Shown one piece after another: positions 22,306 to 30,713 of a stretch of DNA of 64,000 nucleotides. Every line of letters starts with the position of its first letter. Positions within the stretch are counted from its first letter, which is position 1. The position numbers and the translations under genes are program-made. Source of the DNA: Halomonas sp. Y3 (lineage in GTDB: Bacteria; Pseudomonadota; Gammaproteobacteria; Pseudomonadales; Halomonadaceae); contig NZ_CP099975.1 in assembly GCF_024137965.1 (NCBI RefSeq), positions 3,782,001-3,846,000 on the forward strand, read 5' to 3'. The notes beneath the pieces were generated by a model, which saw only the letters and a list, made by a program, of their open reading frames with translations, was not told where the DNA came from and made no database searches.

Positions 22306-24528
22306 TAAAATCAAACTCTCTGCCTTCATGTACGTAGGCTCGCTCCAATTCAATCCTAGACGCTCGTCATAGAGGTCCTCGTTGACCAGCATCATGAATT
22401 GCTCACCGAACTTGTCGGGCTCGACAGCCACGATGGCACCGACCCGCTCCAGCGCGGCGAAGCCCTGCTGCGGCACCTGAACCGTATAAGGCTGCAGCTT
22501 GCGGGCGATGCCTCCTACCCCCTCGGCATAAGCCAGCTCCCTCAGCGCATCCCGGGCCTTGACATCGTAAGGGACGATCACGGCACGCTGATTGTTCTCA
22601 ATCATGCGAAACTTCTGCTCGAGGGTTTCGAAGGGCAGCCCTTCGATACGGCCATTTTCGATCAGCTTCAGCAAACCATGCTTATCTAAAGCCTGGGAGC
22701 CCTGCTGCCAGTACAGCAGCCGGAAGTAGGCCTCTATTGCTGTCAATGAAAGTGGATCGTCACCGTGCTGCCTGAGCACTTCCCGAGTCACCTGGGCAAA
22801 CTGCTTGAGCTCGGGCGGTGGTGCCCAGTCGTCATTGGCGATGGCGAAGATGGCGACCTCACTGTCGCAGGCACTGCGTCTACCTTCACGGTTGCAGCGC
22901 CCGGCCGCCTGGGCGATGGAGTCCAGACCCGCCTCGGCGCGCAATACACGTGGGAAGTCGACATCGACACCCGCCTCTATCAGCGAGGTCGAAACTACCC
23001 GGCAAGGTTTGCCAGACTTGAGGGTCTGACGTATCTCGGCCAGTACTTGGCGACGATGTACGGCGCACATCGAAGTGGTGAGGTGATAGGCGCCAGGCTG
23101 ATCTGCTATCGACTCGAACAGCGCCCGAGCATGACGACGGTTGTTGACAATGCACAGCACCTGCTTGGTCGCAAGCAGTTCGTCGCGCAGCTTCCCATCG
23201 TCAAGCGTGCCGATATGGCGCACGGAGACGCGCTTGAGGTCGCGATAAAGCTTGTCGGGGCATTCCGCAAGCTCGTGCATGCCCCGAAAGCCACCCTGAA
23301 AGCTGCGCTCGGGATCGTCGGTTTCGACCAGTGCCGGCTGGGTCGCCGTGCACAGCACGATACTGGTGCGATAGTTCAGCGCCAGCTCATCCAGTGCCGC
23401 CACACTGGGCCGCAAAAGCGGCAGTGGCATGGTCTGCGCCTCGTCGAGGATCACCACGCTGCCCGCAATGTTGTGCAGCTTGCGGCAGCGCGAGGTCTTG
23501 GCGGCAAACAAGCTCTCGAAGAACTGCACCGCCGTGGTGACAACAATCGGCGCATCCCAGTTTTCGCTATCACGACGCAGCTTGTCGATGGTATGGCGGT
23601 CACTCTGGCTGCCGGCGTCGAAGGCGCTATGGTGCTCCAGCACGGCTGCCTCGCCATGCTCTCCCAGGGCATTGCGAAACACCGCTGCGTTCTGCTCCAC
23701 GATACTGGTAAAGGGAATCACATAGATCACCCGATCCATGCCGTGGGCAATGGCGTGATCGAGAGCGAAAGCCAGCGAGGCCAGTGTCTTGCCTCCACCT
23801 GTCGGTACTGTCAGCGAGAACCGACCGGGAGGCAACTCGGCTTGAGCGCGAACATGGGAGAGGATCTCTCCACGCTGGCGATTGACGTCGCTGTCTGCCT
23901 TGAAGCCGCCCAGATGTTCATCCAGGGCATCACGAAGCACCTCCAGCGACGGCCCGCCACCACGCGCGTGAGGCACGCCATTTTCATGCACTGCATAGAA
24001 GGTCTCGGTATCGACAAAGTCGGCATCGACCAGGCAGGAGAAGACCATCCGCGCTAGAAAGGCATACTGGAAGAAGGCCCTGTCGCGACGCATCTGAAAG
24101 TGTGCTGGTGGGGGAAGTTCGTGAGGCAGAGCTATCTCTTGCTGCCATGCCGGGTCGAGAGGTGGCAAGTCGGCTTCCAGGCGGTTTTTCAGCGGCGTGC
24201 GCTCACCCGCATCCCGTCCATTGGCCAGCCCTGCATGGTGGCCGGCGATCAGGTAAGCCAACAGAGGGCCAAGCTGCGGATATTTCTCGATGGCGACATG
24301 GGCGCCAGCCGTGGAGTGATCGACTCGCACTGGCGAGCCCTCCAATCGGCGCTGGAAGGGTTCGGTGTACTTGCCAAGGTCGTGGAGCAGTCCGGTGGCC
24401 TCGCCCCATGGGCCTGCACCGAAGCGCTCAGCCCGCGCTGCGGCCATTCGCCCTACAGCACTTAGGTGACTTTCAAGTGACTGCCAGGCGGACTTTTCTT
24501 CATTCGGAATCGAGTGTGCGTAATACAT
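22303..24528 (-). CDS. cas3: Cas3 helicase-nuclease, type I-C
   Basis: A 741-residue protein. The N-terminal HD nuclease has 'GLLHDLGKYTEPF' and 'LAYLIAGHHAGLANG'. The helicase part has Walker A 'VPTGGGKTLASLAFAL', the DEAQ-type box 'VILDEAQTMPLPLLRP', and motif VI 'DSIAQAAGRCNREGR'. It degrades DNA that Cascade has bound. The start was set at 24528 (MYYAHSIPNEEKSAW), the usual I-C start, with AGGGA just upstream. It is the first cas gene, and 349 bases holding the mini-CRISPR separate it from cas5c. Confidence 0.95.
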   Translation of the reverse strand: MYYAHSIPNEEKSAWQSLESHLSAVGRMAAARAERFGAGPWGEATGLLHDLGKYTEPFQRRLEGSPVRVDHSTAGAHVAIEKYPQLGPLLAYLIAGHHAGLANGRDAGERTPLKNRLEADLPPLDPAWQQEIALPHELPPPAHFQMRRDRAFFQYAFLARMVFSCLVDADFVDTETFYAVHENGVPHARGGGPSLEVLRDALDEHLGGFKADSDVNRQRGEILSHVRAQAELPPGRFSLTVPTGGGKTLASLAFALDHAIAHGMDRVIYVIPFTSIVEQNAAVFRNALGEHGEAAVLEHHSAFDAGSQSDRHTIDKLRRDSENWDAPIVVTTAVQFFESLFAAKTSRCRKLHNIAGSVVILDEAQTMPLPLLRPSVAALDELALNYRTSIVLCTATQPALVETDDPERSFQGGFRGMHELAECPDKLYRDLKRVSVRHIGTLDDGKLRDELLATKQVLCIVNNRRHARALFESIADQPGAYHLTTSMCAVHRRQVLAEIRQTLKSGKPCRVVSTSLIEAGVDVDFPRVLRAEAGLDSIAQAAGRCNREGRRSACDSEVAIFAIANDDWAPPPELKQFAQVTREVLRQHGDDPLSLTAIEAYFRLLYWQQGSQALDKHGLLKLIENGRIEGLPFETLEQKFRMIENNQRAVIVPYDVKARDALRELAYAEGVGGIARKLQPYTVQVPQQGFAALERVGAIVAVEPDKFGEQFMMLVNEDLYDERLGLNWSEPTYMKAESLIL

Positions 24529-24567
24529 GCATCCCTGCTCATGCTGGCTGTCGAGATTCCCCTCCAC

Positions 24568-24960
24568 AGCTAAGCACCTCTAAACCTGCCTTGCCACCTC
24601 CACACTGAATATCCAAGACTCATCGGCATGGCCTTGATGCATGTCACATCCAGACACTGCCGTCTTTGGCCGGCTAGTGAGAGCGATTTACACGCTCAGG
24701 CGAGCTCTATATTTTCAAATCCCCCGTGTCACTCTCAGCCAACTACGGCTGCACAAGGTGCAACGCCTGGTAGCGCCCCTGCAAACCTCCCACTGGGCCA
24801 GCCAGCTCCCCGGTCAAGCTCTGACGCAACTTACCTCTCTGAGCCATGTGCGCAGCAGCTCACGCACGCAGGGCCGCCCCAGGGCCTTTGCCCCTCCCAC
24901 GCGCCATGCCACAATTCCCGCCGCACTGGCTCACGGCCACGAAGCGCCACGGTTTCTGGG
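24568..24960. other. intergenic region upstream of cas3, no gene accepted
   Basis: About 390 bases between the cas3 start region and the zinc operon. Open frames here have no family features. A weak minus-strand promoter for the cas operon could be GTGACA (24732-24727) with TATAGA (24711-24706), but the spacing is 15 bases, shorter than ideal. Nothing else is seen. Confidence 0.35.
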
Positions 24961-24968
24961 CGCTTACT

Positions 24969-24981
24969 GTTATGTTATAAC
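24969..24981 (+). promoter_or_regulatory. Zur box
   Basis: GTTATGTTATAAC has the arms GTTAT and ATAAC around a 3-base centre, matching the pseudomonad/gammaproteobacterial Zur operator. It lies 30 bases before the small ORF that opens the znu operon, so zinc-loaded Zur would block transcription. Confidence 0.7.
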
Positions 24982-25011
24982 TTCTTGTTGTCGTCACGAG
25001 GTACCGCTCCC

Positions 25012-25161
25012 ATGGCACACCGCGCACACCGGCACCGCCTGGAAGGGCCCTGCCACTTCTCTCTCATGTCGCTGTCGGTCGGCCGCCGGCTGATGCTGGT
25101 GCTGCTGCCGCTGGCACTGCTCTGGCTGGCGGTTTCCTGGGCCGCCGGGTGGTGGGGCTGA
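25012..25161 (+). CDS. small membrane protein, first gene of the znu operon
   Basis: A 49-residue ORF (MAHRAHRHRLEGPCHFSL, then a single membrane helix MLVLLPLALLWLAVSWAAG). GAGG precedes the start and its stop overlaps the znuC start as TGATG, so translation is coupled. The His-rich N-terminus could bind zinc, but this is a guess. A shorter version could start at 25066. No family is recognised. Confidence 0.5.
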   Translation: MAHRAHRHRLEGPCHFSLMSLSVGRRLMLVLLPLALLWLAVSWAAGWWG

Positions 25162-25895
25162 TGGCAGATGCAAACGCTCGCCTGCGGCTCTGCGACCTGC
25201 AGCTCGCTCAGGGCAGCCGCACGGTGCTTGAACACATCAGCGGCGAATTCCGCGACGGGGCCATTACCGCCCTGATCGGCGCCAACGGCACCGGCAAGAG
25301 CACGCTGATCCAGGGCATCATGGGCATGCTCAAGCCCATCGCGGGGCGCGTGGAGTGCTCGGTGCCCAAGGAGCGCCGCGCCTGGCTGCCCCAACAGCTG
25401 GCCCTGGACCTCACCTTTCCGATGAGCGTCGAGGAGCTGGTGATGACCGGCAGCTGGCCCAGCCACGGGGCCCTTAAGGGCTACTGTGCCGCCCACTATC
25501 GCAAGGGTCGCGAGATCATGGCGCGGCTGGGCATCTCGCATCTGGCCCACCGCCCCCTGGGCGAGCTTTCCGGCGGCCAGCGTCAGCGCGCCCTGATCGG
25601 CCGCACCCTGATGCAGGAGGCGGAGCTGCTGCTGCTGGATGAGCCTTTCGCCAACGTCGACGCCGAAACCGTGGAGGTGCTGATGCGGGTGCTGCGCGAC
25701 ATGGCCAGCGAGGGCGCCACCATCATCGTGGTGCTCCACGACATGGAGCAGCTCGCCCGCCTGGCCGACGAAACGGTGGTGCTGGCCAGCGGCCATGCCC
25801 GCTGGGTCAGCGTGGAGAGCGTGCTTCAACCGCTGCGAAGCGCCGCGCCCGCGTCCTTTCTTTCCCAGGCCATCGGCGGAGTGAGCCCATGTTGA
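25161..25895 (+). CDS. znuC: ZnuC, zinc ABC transporter ATPase
   Basis: A 244-residue ABC ATPase: Walker A 'ALIGANGTGKSTLIQGI', signature 'LGELSGGQRQRALIGRTL', Walker B 'LLLLDEPFANVD', H-loop 'TIIVVLHDMEQLA'. With ZnuA and ZnuB downstream and a Zur box upstream it is the energy subunit for high-affinity zinc uptake. The start at 25161 is coupled to the small ORF before it. Confidence 0.93.
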   Translation: MADANARLRLCDLQLAQGSRTVLEHISGEFRDGAITALIGANGTGKSTLIQGIMGMLKPIAGRVECSVPKERRAWLPQQLALDLTFPMSVEELVMTGSWPSHGALKGYCAAHYRKGREIMARLGISHLAHRPLGELSGGQRQRALIGRTLMQEAELLLLDEPFANVDAETVEVLMRVLRDMASEGATIIVVLHDMEQLARLADETVVLASGHARWVSVESVLQPLRSAAPASFLSQAIGGVSPC

Positions 25896-26779
25896 CCCTG
25901 CTGCACGAATGGCTGATCGCCCCCTTCGACTACGGCTTCATGAAGCGGGCCCTGATCGCCAGCTTCGCCCTGTCCCTGGCCGCTCCGCCCATGGGGGTCT
26001 TCCTGGTACTGCGCGGCATGAGCCTGATCGGCGATGCCATGGCCCATGCCATCCTGCCCGGCGTGGCGCTGGGCTTCCTGCTGGCCGGCTTCTCGCTGCC
26101 GATGATGAGCCTCGGGGGCATCCTCTCGGGGCTGCTGGTGGCGGTGCTGGCGGGAAGCGTGTCCCAGATGTCCGGCCAGCGCGAAGACGCCGCCATGGCC
26201 AGCTTCTTCCTGATCTCCCTGGCCGCCGGGGTGATGATCATCTCGCTGGGCGGCAGCAGCGTGGACCTCACCCACGTGCTGTTCGGTTCGATACTGGCGG
26301 TCAACACGACCTCGCTGCTGCTGATTGCCGCCATCAGCAGCCTGATCGTGATCACCCTGGCGGTGATCTTTCGTGCCCTGGTAGTGGAATGCCTGGACCC
26401 GCTCTTCCTGCGCGGCCAGGGGGTGCGCGGCAGCCTGGTCCACGGCGTCTTCCTGGGCCTGGTGGTCCTCAACCTGACCGCCGGCTTCCAGACCCTGGGC
26501 ACCCTGATGGCGGTGGGCCTGATGATGCTGCCGGCCACGGCGGCGCGCTTCTGGAGCAAGCGCCTGGAGGGCCTGATCGCCGTTGCTATCGGCATCGCCC
26601 TGGTCGCCAGCACCGGGGGACTGCTGCTCTCCTATCACTTCAACATGCCCTCCGGCCCGGCCATCATTCTGCTCGCCGGCGTCGGCTATGTGTTCTCTGC
26701 CCTGTTCGGGAGTCAGCACAGCCTGCGGCGGCGCCTGCGCCGCCGTGCGGCCCCCCTGGGTGCACCCGAGCCTCACTGA
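25889..26779 (+). CDS. znuB: ZnuB, zinc ABC transporter permease
   Basis: A 296-residue ABC-3 family permease with eight or nine membrane segments, including 'GMSLIGDAMAHAILPGVALGF' and 'LMAVGLMMLPATAARFW', both characteristic of metal permeases. It overlaps the znuC stop by 7 bases. The C-terminus is basic (RRRLRRRAAP). Confidence 0.92.
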   Translation: MLTLLHEWLIAPFDYGFMKRALIASFALSLAAPPMGVFLVLRGMSLIGDAMAHAILPGVALGFLLAGFSLPMMSLGGILSGLLVAVLAGSVSQMSGQREDAAMASFFLISLAAGVMIISLGGSSVDLTHVLFGSILAVNTTSLLLIAAISSLIVITLAVIFRALVVECLDPLFLRGQGVRGSLVHGVFLGLVVLNLTAGFQTLGTLMAVGLMMLPATAARFWSKRLEGLIAVAIGIALVASTGGLLLSYHFNMPSGPAIILLAGVGYVFSALFGSQHSLRRRLRRRAAPLGAPEPH

Positions 26780-26808
26780 GCACTCATCACACCAAGGAGT
26801 CCTGCCCC

Positions 26809-28035
26809 ATGAGCATCATCAAGCCTTCCGCTGCCCTGATCGGCGTCTCGGCCATGCTGGCACTGCCCGCCGCCATCGCCGCCGAGCGCGTGCAGGTAGT
26901 GACCAGCTTCAGCATCCTCGCCGACATGGTCGAGAACGTCGGCGGCGAGCACGTCGAGGTGACCTCGCTGGTCGGCCCCGACAGCGACGCCCACGTCTAC
27001 TCCCCCACCCCGCGCGACGCCCGCGCCCTGGCCGACGCCGACCTGGTGGTCTTCAACGGCCTGCTGTTCGAAGGCTGGATGGAGCGCCTGCTCGACTCCA
27101 GCGACTATGCCGGCCCGCTGGTCACCGCTACCGACGGCATCGACAAGCTGGAGTACCACGGCCACGATCACGGGCACGACCATGATCATGACGACCATGG
27201 CCACGATCACGGGCATGACCACGATCATGACGACCATGGCCACGACCACGATCATGACGACCATGGCCACGACCACGATCACGACGACCATGGCCACGAC
27301 CACGATCATGACGACCATGGCCACGACCACGATCATGACGACCATGGCCACGACCACGGGCATGACCATGATCACGACGACCACGGCCACGACCACGGGC
27401 ATGGCAACGACCATGATCACGTCCATGGCGACTACGACCCCCACGCCTGGCAGGATCTGGCCATGGGCCAGGTCTACGTCGGCAATATCCTGGAGGGCCT
27501 GATCGAGGCCGACCCGGACAACGAAGCGGCCTATCGCGAAAACGCTGAGCGCTATATCGCCGAGATGCAGGCCATGGACGAGGAGATGCGGCGGCTGATC
27601 GGCGAGATCCCCGCCTCCACCAGCATCATCACCGGCCATGACTCCTTCGGCTACTTCGCCAACGCCTACGGCCTTAACTTCCTCTCGCCGGTGGGGCTCT
27701 CCACGGAAGCCGAGCCCAGCGCCGGCGACATGGCGCGGCTGATCGACGTGATCCGCGAGCAGAACGTCCGCGCGCTGTTCCACGAGAACATGACCAGCCC
27801 GGCGATCATCCGCCAGCTCGCCGAGGAGACCGGCCTGCCCATCGCCGGCACCCTCTACTCCGACGCCCTGGCCGCGGAGGGCGAGGCCAGCACCTATCTG
27901 GGCATGATGCGCCACAACGCCCAGACCCTGCATGACGCCCTGGCCGAGCCGGGCCACGATGATCATGACCATGGGCACGATCACGATCACGATCACGATC
28001 ACGATCACGATCACAGCCATGGTCACGACCACTGA
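26809..28035 (+). CDS. znuA: ZnuA, zinc-binding periplasmic protein with a very long His/Asp loop
   Basis: A 408-residue cluster-9 substrate-binding protein with a signal peptide (MSIIKPSAALIGVSAML, cleavage near AIA). Metal ligands are the His in 'SDAHVYSPTPRDA', His in 'DYDPHAWQDL', His in 'IITGHDSFGYF', and the acidic residue near 'LYSDALA'. The family's charged loop is greatly enlarged here: about 90 residues of His, Asp and Gly (27156-27426). There is also a second His/Asp tail at the C-terminus (27955-28032). AAGGAG precedes the start. Confidence 0.93.
   Translation: MSIIKPSAALIGVSAMLALPAAIAAERVQVVTSFSILADMVENVGGEHVEVTSLVGPDSDAHVYSPTPRDARALADADLVVFNGLLFEGWMERLLDSSDYAGPLVTATDGIDKLEYHGHDHGHDHDHDDHGHDHGHDHDHDDHGHDHDHDDHGHDHDHDDHGHDHDHDDHGHDHDHDDHGHDHGHDHDHDDHGHDHGHGNDHDHVHGDYDPHAWQDLAMGQVYVGNILEGLIEADPDNEAAYRENAERYIAEMQAMDEEMRRLIGEIPASTSIITGHDSFGYFANAYGLNFLSPVGLSTEAEPSAGDMARLIDVIREQNVRALFHENMTSPAIIRQLAEETGLPIAGTLYSDALAAEGEASTYLGMMRHNAQTLHDALAEPGHDDHDHGHDHDHDHDHDHDHSHGHDH
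27156..27426 (+). repeat. in-gene tandem repeat coding for the ZnuA His/Asp loop
   Basis: An imperfect tandem repeat with a 27-base unit encodes nine residues of the type HGHDHDHDD. Units differ mainly at third positions (cat/cac, gat/gac). Because the unit is a multiple of three, gain or loss of copies keeps the frame. Confidence 0.85.
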
Positions 28036-28060
28036 GCCAGCGGCTCAAGCAGGAACCAGA

Positions 28061-28080
28061 GGGCGCCTTCGGGCGCCCTT
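28061..28080 (+). terminator. terminator of the znu operon
   Basis: GGGCGCC, a TTCG loop and GGCGCCC, then TT. The same hairpin occurs again at 29025, after the toxin-antitoxin pair. Confidence 0.65.
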
Positions 28081-28166
28081 CATGTTAACGACGACCATGC
28101 CGCTTCGGGTTGGTGCTAGACTCCTGGTGTCATGCGCATTGAAGTCTTGGCAAGCAAGGAGCCCCC

Positions 28167-28475
28167 ATGCGACTCACCCAGGCACAGCGCGAGATCGTTC
28201 TCAGCAGCGTTCACGAGCTTGCCGGCAAGGCTACACAGGTCCGCGTATTCGGCTCACGTCTCGATGACTCACGCCGCGGCGGCGATCTTGATCTGCTACT
28301 GATATCGGAAGTACCCATCCCGCTTCTCATCCGCGCTGAGCTCAAGCAAACGCTCGAAGCGAGACTGCAACTGCCTGTGGATATAGTGAATTATGCACAG
28401 GATGCCGAGCCGACACCCTTCCAGGCTATTGCTATGCATCAGTCTCTAGCACTCGATATCGAGGATGCCGCATGA
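28167..28475 (+). CDS. MntA-like antitoxin, minimal nucleotidyltransferase
   Basis: A 102-residue protein with the nucleotidyltransferase motif 'VRVFGSRLDDSRRGGDLDLLL' (G-S...G-D-x-D). MntA-type antitoxins transfer AMP to a tyrosine of the HEPN toxin partner. It overlaps the next gene by ATGA, which is the usual coupling for this pair. Confidence 0.85.
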   Translation: MRLTQAQREIVLSSVHELAGKATQVRVFGSRLDDSRRGGDLDLLLISEVPIPLLIRAELKQTLEARLQLPVDIVNYAQDAEPTPFQAIAMHQSLALDIEDAA

Positions 28476-28999
28476 CCCAGGACATCCTCGATGAACAACG
28501 GCGGCATATGGCTCTGCTTCTGGAAGCCATCCAGCGCTGTGCCTGGTTTCTCCATCAGTCCGAGGCCAAGATCGACTGGCCCATCGACCCCGAGTGGCTT
28601 GCAGAGCACAAGAAGGATGTCGACCTTTTCGAAACGCTCGCGGCGATCAATGAGCGATTCGCCAAGCTTCAGGACTCCCTGGCATCTTCCATGCGCCACA
28701 GCGCCCTGCTGGCAGCGGAGCCCTTCGACAGCTTCCTCAAGATTCTTGCCTTCTTCGAGAAACAAGGTGTTATCGAGTCAATCAGTGACTGGCAACGCTG
28801 CCGAGCAGTACGCAACATGGCCGCTCACGACTATGCAACCAGTTATGCGGAAATAGCGGAACATTTTAACCTGCTCCATGAACTTTCCGTCGTGCTTCTG
28901 CTTGCATCCCGCCACATCATTGCCTGGAGCGCCGAACAGCTCGATATATCGCCCGCCAGTCCGGATTTTTCTGCCGAGTTCGACAGCATCTTCATGTAA
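28472..28999 (+). CDS. HEPN toxin, HepT-like
   Basis: A 175-residue helical protein with the HEPN RNase motif 'RAVRNMAAHDYATSY' (Arg-x4-His followed by the Tyr that is AMPylated by MntA in characterised pairs). It is a probable RNA-cutting toxin neutralised by the upstream nucleotidyltransferase (type VII toxin-antitoxin). It is somewhat longer than minimal HepT proteins. Confidence 0.82.
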   Translation: MTQDILDEQRRHMALLLEAIQRCAWFLHQSEAKIDWPIDPEWLAEHKKDVDLFETLAAINERFAKLQDSLASSMRHSALLAAEPFDSFLKILAFFEKQGVIESISDWQRCRAVRNMAAHDYATSYAEIAEHFNLLHELSVVLLLASRHIIAWSAEQLDISPASPDFSAEFDSIFM

Positions 29000-29024
29000 A
29001 TACATGCTCGTCCGGGTAGCACGA

Positions 29025-29046
29025 GGGCGCCTTCGGGCGCCCTTTT
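29025..29046 (+). terminator. terminator after the toxin-antitoxin pair
   Basis: GGGCGCC, TTCG, GGCGCCC followed by TTTT. Identical in stem and loop to the znu terminator at 28061, so the pair sits between two copies of the same hairpin. Confidence 0.75.
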
Positions 29047-29261
29047 ACGTGCTCGGCCAGCCTGGCCGCTTATGCCCTTTCTACGACCTTATGCTTAGCC
29101 ATACCGCCGAAACTGGCGTTCATATTGGCAGGAATTGCAAAAAACCTGGCTCGATCGATCAACACCGGCCCCCGCTTTATTCCTAATATGGAGCCGGGAC
29201 ATGCGCTCGCCGCCTGTCCCAACACAGCCAAAACACACAACAACAACGCAAGGGCTTCTCC

Positions 29262-30485
29262 ATGATCAATACCCGCCAGTTTGCACTGGGTACGCTCGCT
29301 GCCTCCGTCATGCTCGCCTCCCAGGCCGGCGCCACCGAAATTACCGACAACGAGATCCGCATCGGCTACCTGGCCGACATGTCAGGCGTCTACCGCGACC
29401 CCATCGGCCCCCTGGGGCTCGACGCCATCCAGATGGCCATCGAAGACGTGGGCGGCAGCGTGGCCGGCGCCGATATCGTGGTCTTCAGCGCCGACGACCG
29501 CAACAGCGCCGACGTAGGCTCCAGCGTCGTGCGCGAGTGGATCGACGAGCGCAACGTCGACATGGTCACCGGGCTGGTGGCCTCCTCGGTGACCCTGGCC
29601 GCCGTGCGCCTGCTGGAAGAGGAGAACCGCCTCGGCCTGGTCAACGGCGCCGTCTCTTCCGGCGTCACCAACGAGAGCTGCTCGCCCAACCACATCCACT
29701 GGGTCTATGACACCTGGGCCATGTCCAACGGCACCGCCCGCGCCATCACCGAGGAGGGCAACCCCAACTGGTACCTGCTCAGCGCCGACTACTCCTTCGG
29801 CCATGCCCTGGAGCGCGACGTGGAAAGAGTCGTGCTGGAGAGCGGCGGCAACATCGTGGGGAGAGCCCGCCACCCCTTCCCCAGCAACGATTTCTCCTCC
29901 TTCATGCTCCAGGCCCAGGCCTCGGGCGCCGATGTGATCGCCCTGAACAACGCCGGCTCCGACACCATCAACGCCATTACCACCGCCAGCGAGTTCGGGA
30001 TCACCCAGGCGGGCCAGATCCTGGCCGGCATGGTGCTGTTCAGCACCGACGTGCGCAGTATCGGGCTCGATGCCGCCCAAGGGCTGCAGTTCACCACCGC
30101 CTGGTTCTACGACCGCGACGAGGAGTCCCGCGCCTGGGCCGAGCGCTTCCGCGAGCGCACCGGCAGTATGCCCACCCAGGTCCACGCCGGCCTTTACTCC
30201 AGCACCCTGCACTACCTGCAGGCGGTCGACGCCATCGGTACCGACGAGGCTCAGGCGGTGCGCGAGCAGATGGCGGCCACACCGATCAACGATATCTTCG
30301 CCACCGGCGGCTATATCCGCGAAGACGGCCGCATGGTGCACGACATGTATCTGGTGGAGGTGAAGTCACCGGAAGAGGCCGCCGACGAGGATGACCTCTT
30401 CCGCCTGGTGCGCACCATTCCCGCCGAAGAGGCCTTCCGCCCGCTCTCCGAGAGCCAGTGTCATCTGGTCAATCAGAGCAGCTGA
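29262..30485 (+). CDS. ABC-type substrate-binding protein, branched-chain amino acid/amide class
   Basis: A 407-residue periplasmic protein (signal peptide MINTRQFALGTLAASVMLAS, cleavage near AGA). It has the type I fold pattern 'IRIGYLADMSGVYRDPIGPLG' and 'MVTGLVASSVTLAAVRLLEE'. The family binds amino acids, amides or aromatic acids for ABC import. No permease or ATPase is nearby, so it is an orphan binding protein. The next genes handle acyl-CoA, so an organic acid ligand is plausible (inference). Confidence 0.85.
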   Translation: MINTRQFALGTLAASVMLASQAGATEITDNEIRIGYLADMSGVYRDPIGPLGLDAIQMAIEDVGGSVAGADIVVFSADDRNSADVGSSVVREWIDERNVDMVTGLVASSVTLAAVRLLEEENRLGLVNGAVSSGVTNESCSPNHIHWVYDTWAMSNGTARAITEEGNPNWYLLSADYSFGHALERDVERVVLESGGNIVGRARHPFPSNDFSSFMLQAQASGADVIALNNAGSDTINAITTASEFGITQAGQILAGMVLFSTDVRSIGLDAAQGLQFTTAWFYDRDEESRAWAERFRERTGSMPTQVHAGLYSSTLHYLQAVDAIGTDEAQAVREQMAATPINDIFATGGYIREDGRMVHDMYLVEVKSPEEAADEDDLFRLVRTIPAEEAFRPLSESQCHLVNQSS

Positions 30486-30713
30486 CCATCGCCGGGAGCC
30501 CAGCCCATGACGTCGACCATCAAACCGCCTCATTCAGGCCTCAAGGCCTCGCTGCTCTGGGTGCTGTGCCCGGAGGAGTTCGAGACAGAAGCCCGCCCGC
30601 CCCAGGCTAGGAACGGCAGGCCTGCAGTGCATGCCCAGGCTGCCGGCGCGGCGTCGAACCGGGCGGCACTCCCTCTCGATGAACGACCGGACGGATCCAT
30701 GAGGTAGCAGACG

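Noticed and set aside
24628-25161. A 177-codon plus-strand frame before znuC
   Set aside because: The N-terminal two thirds has no coding character and spans the Zur box. Only the last 49 codons, with their own ribosome site, were kept.
30507-30707. A 66-codon ORF between the binding protein and the acyl-CoA ligase
   Set aside because: No family features and low-complexity composition, although a GGGAG site precedes it. Too weak to call.
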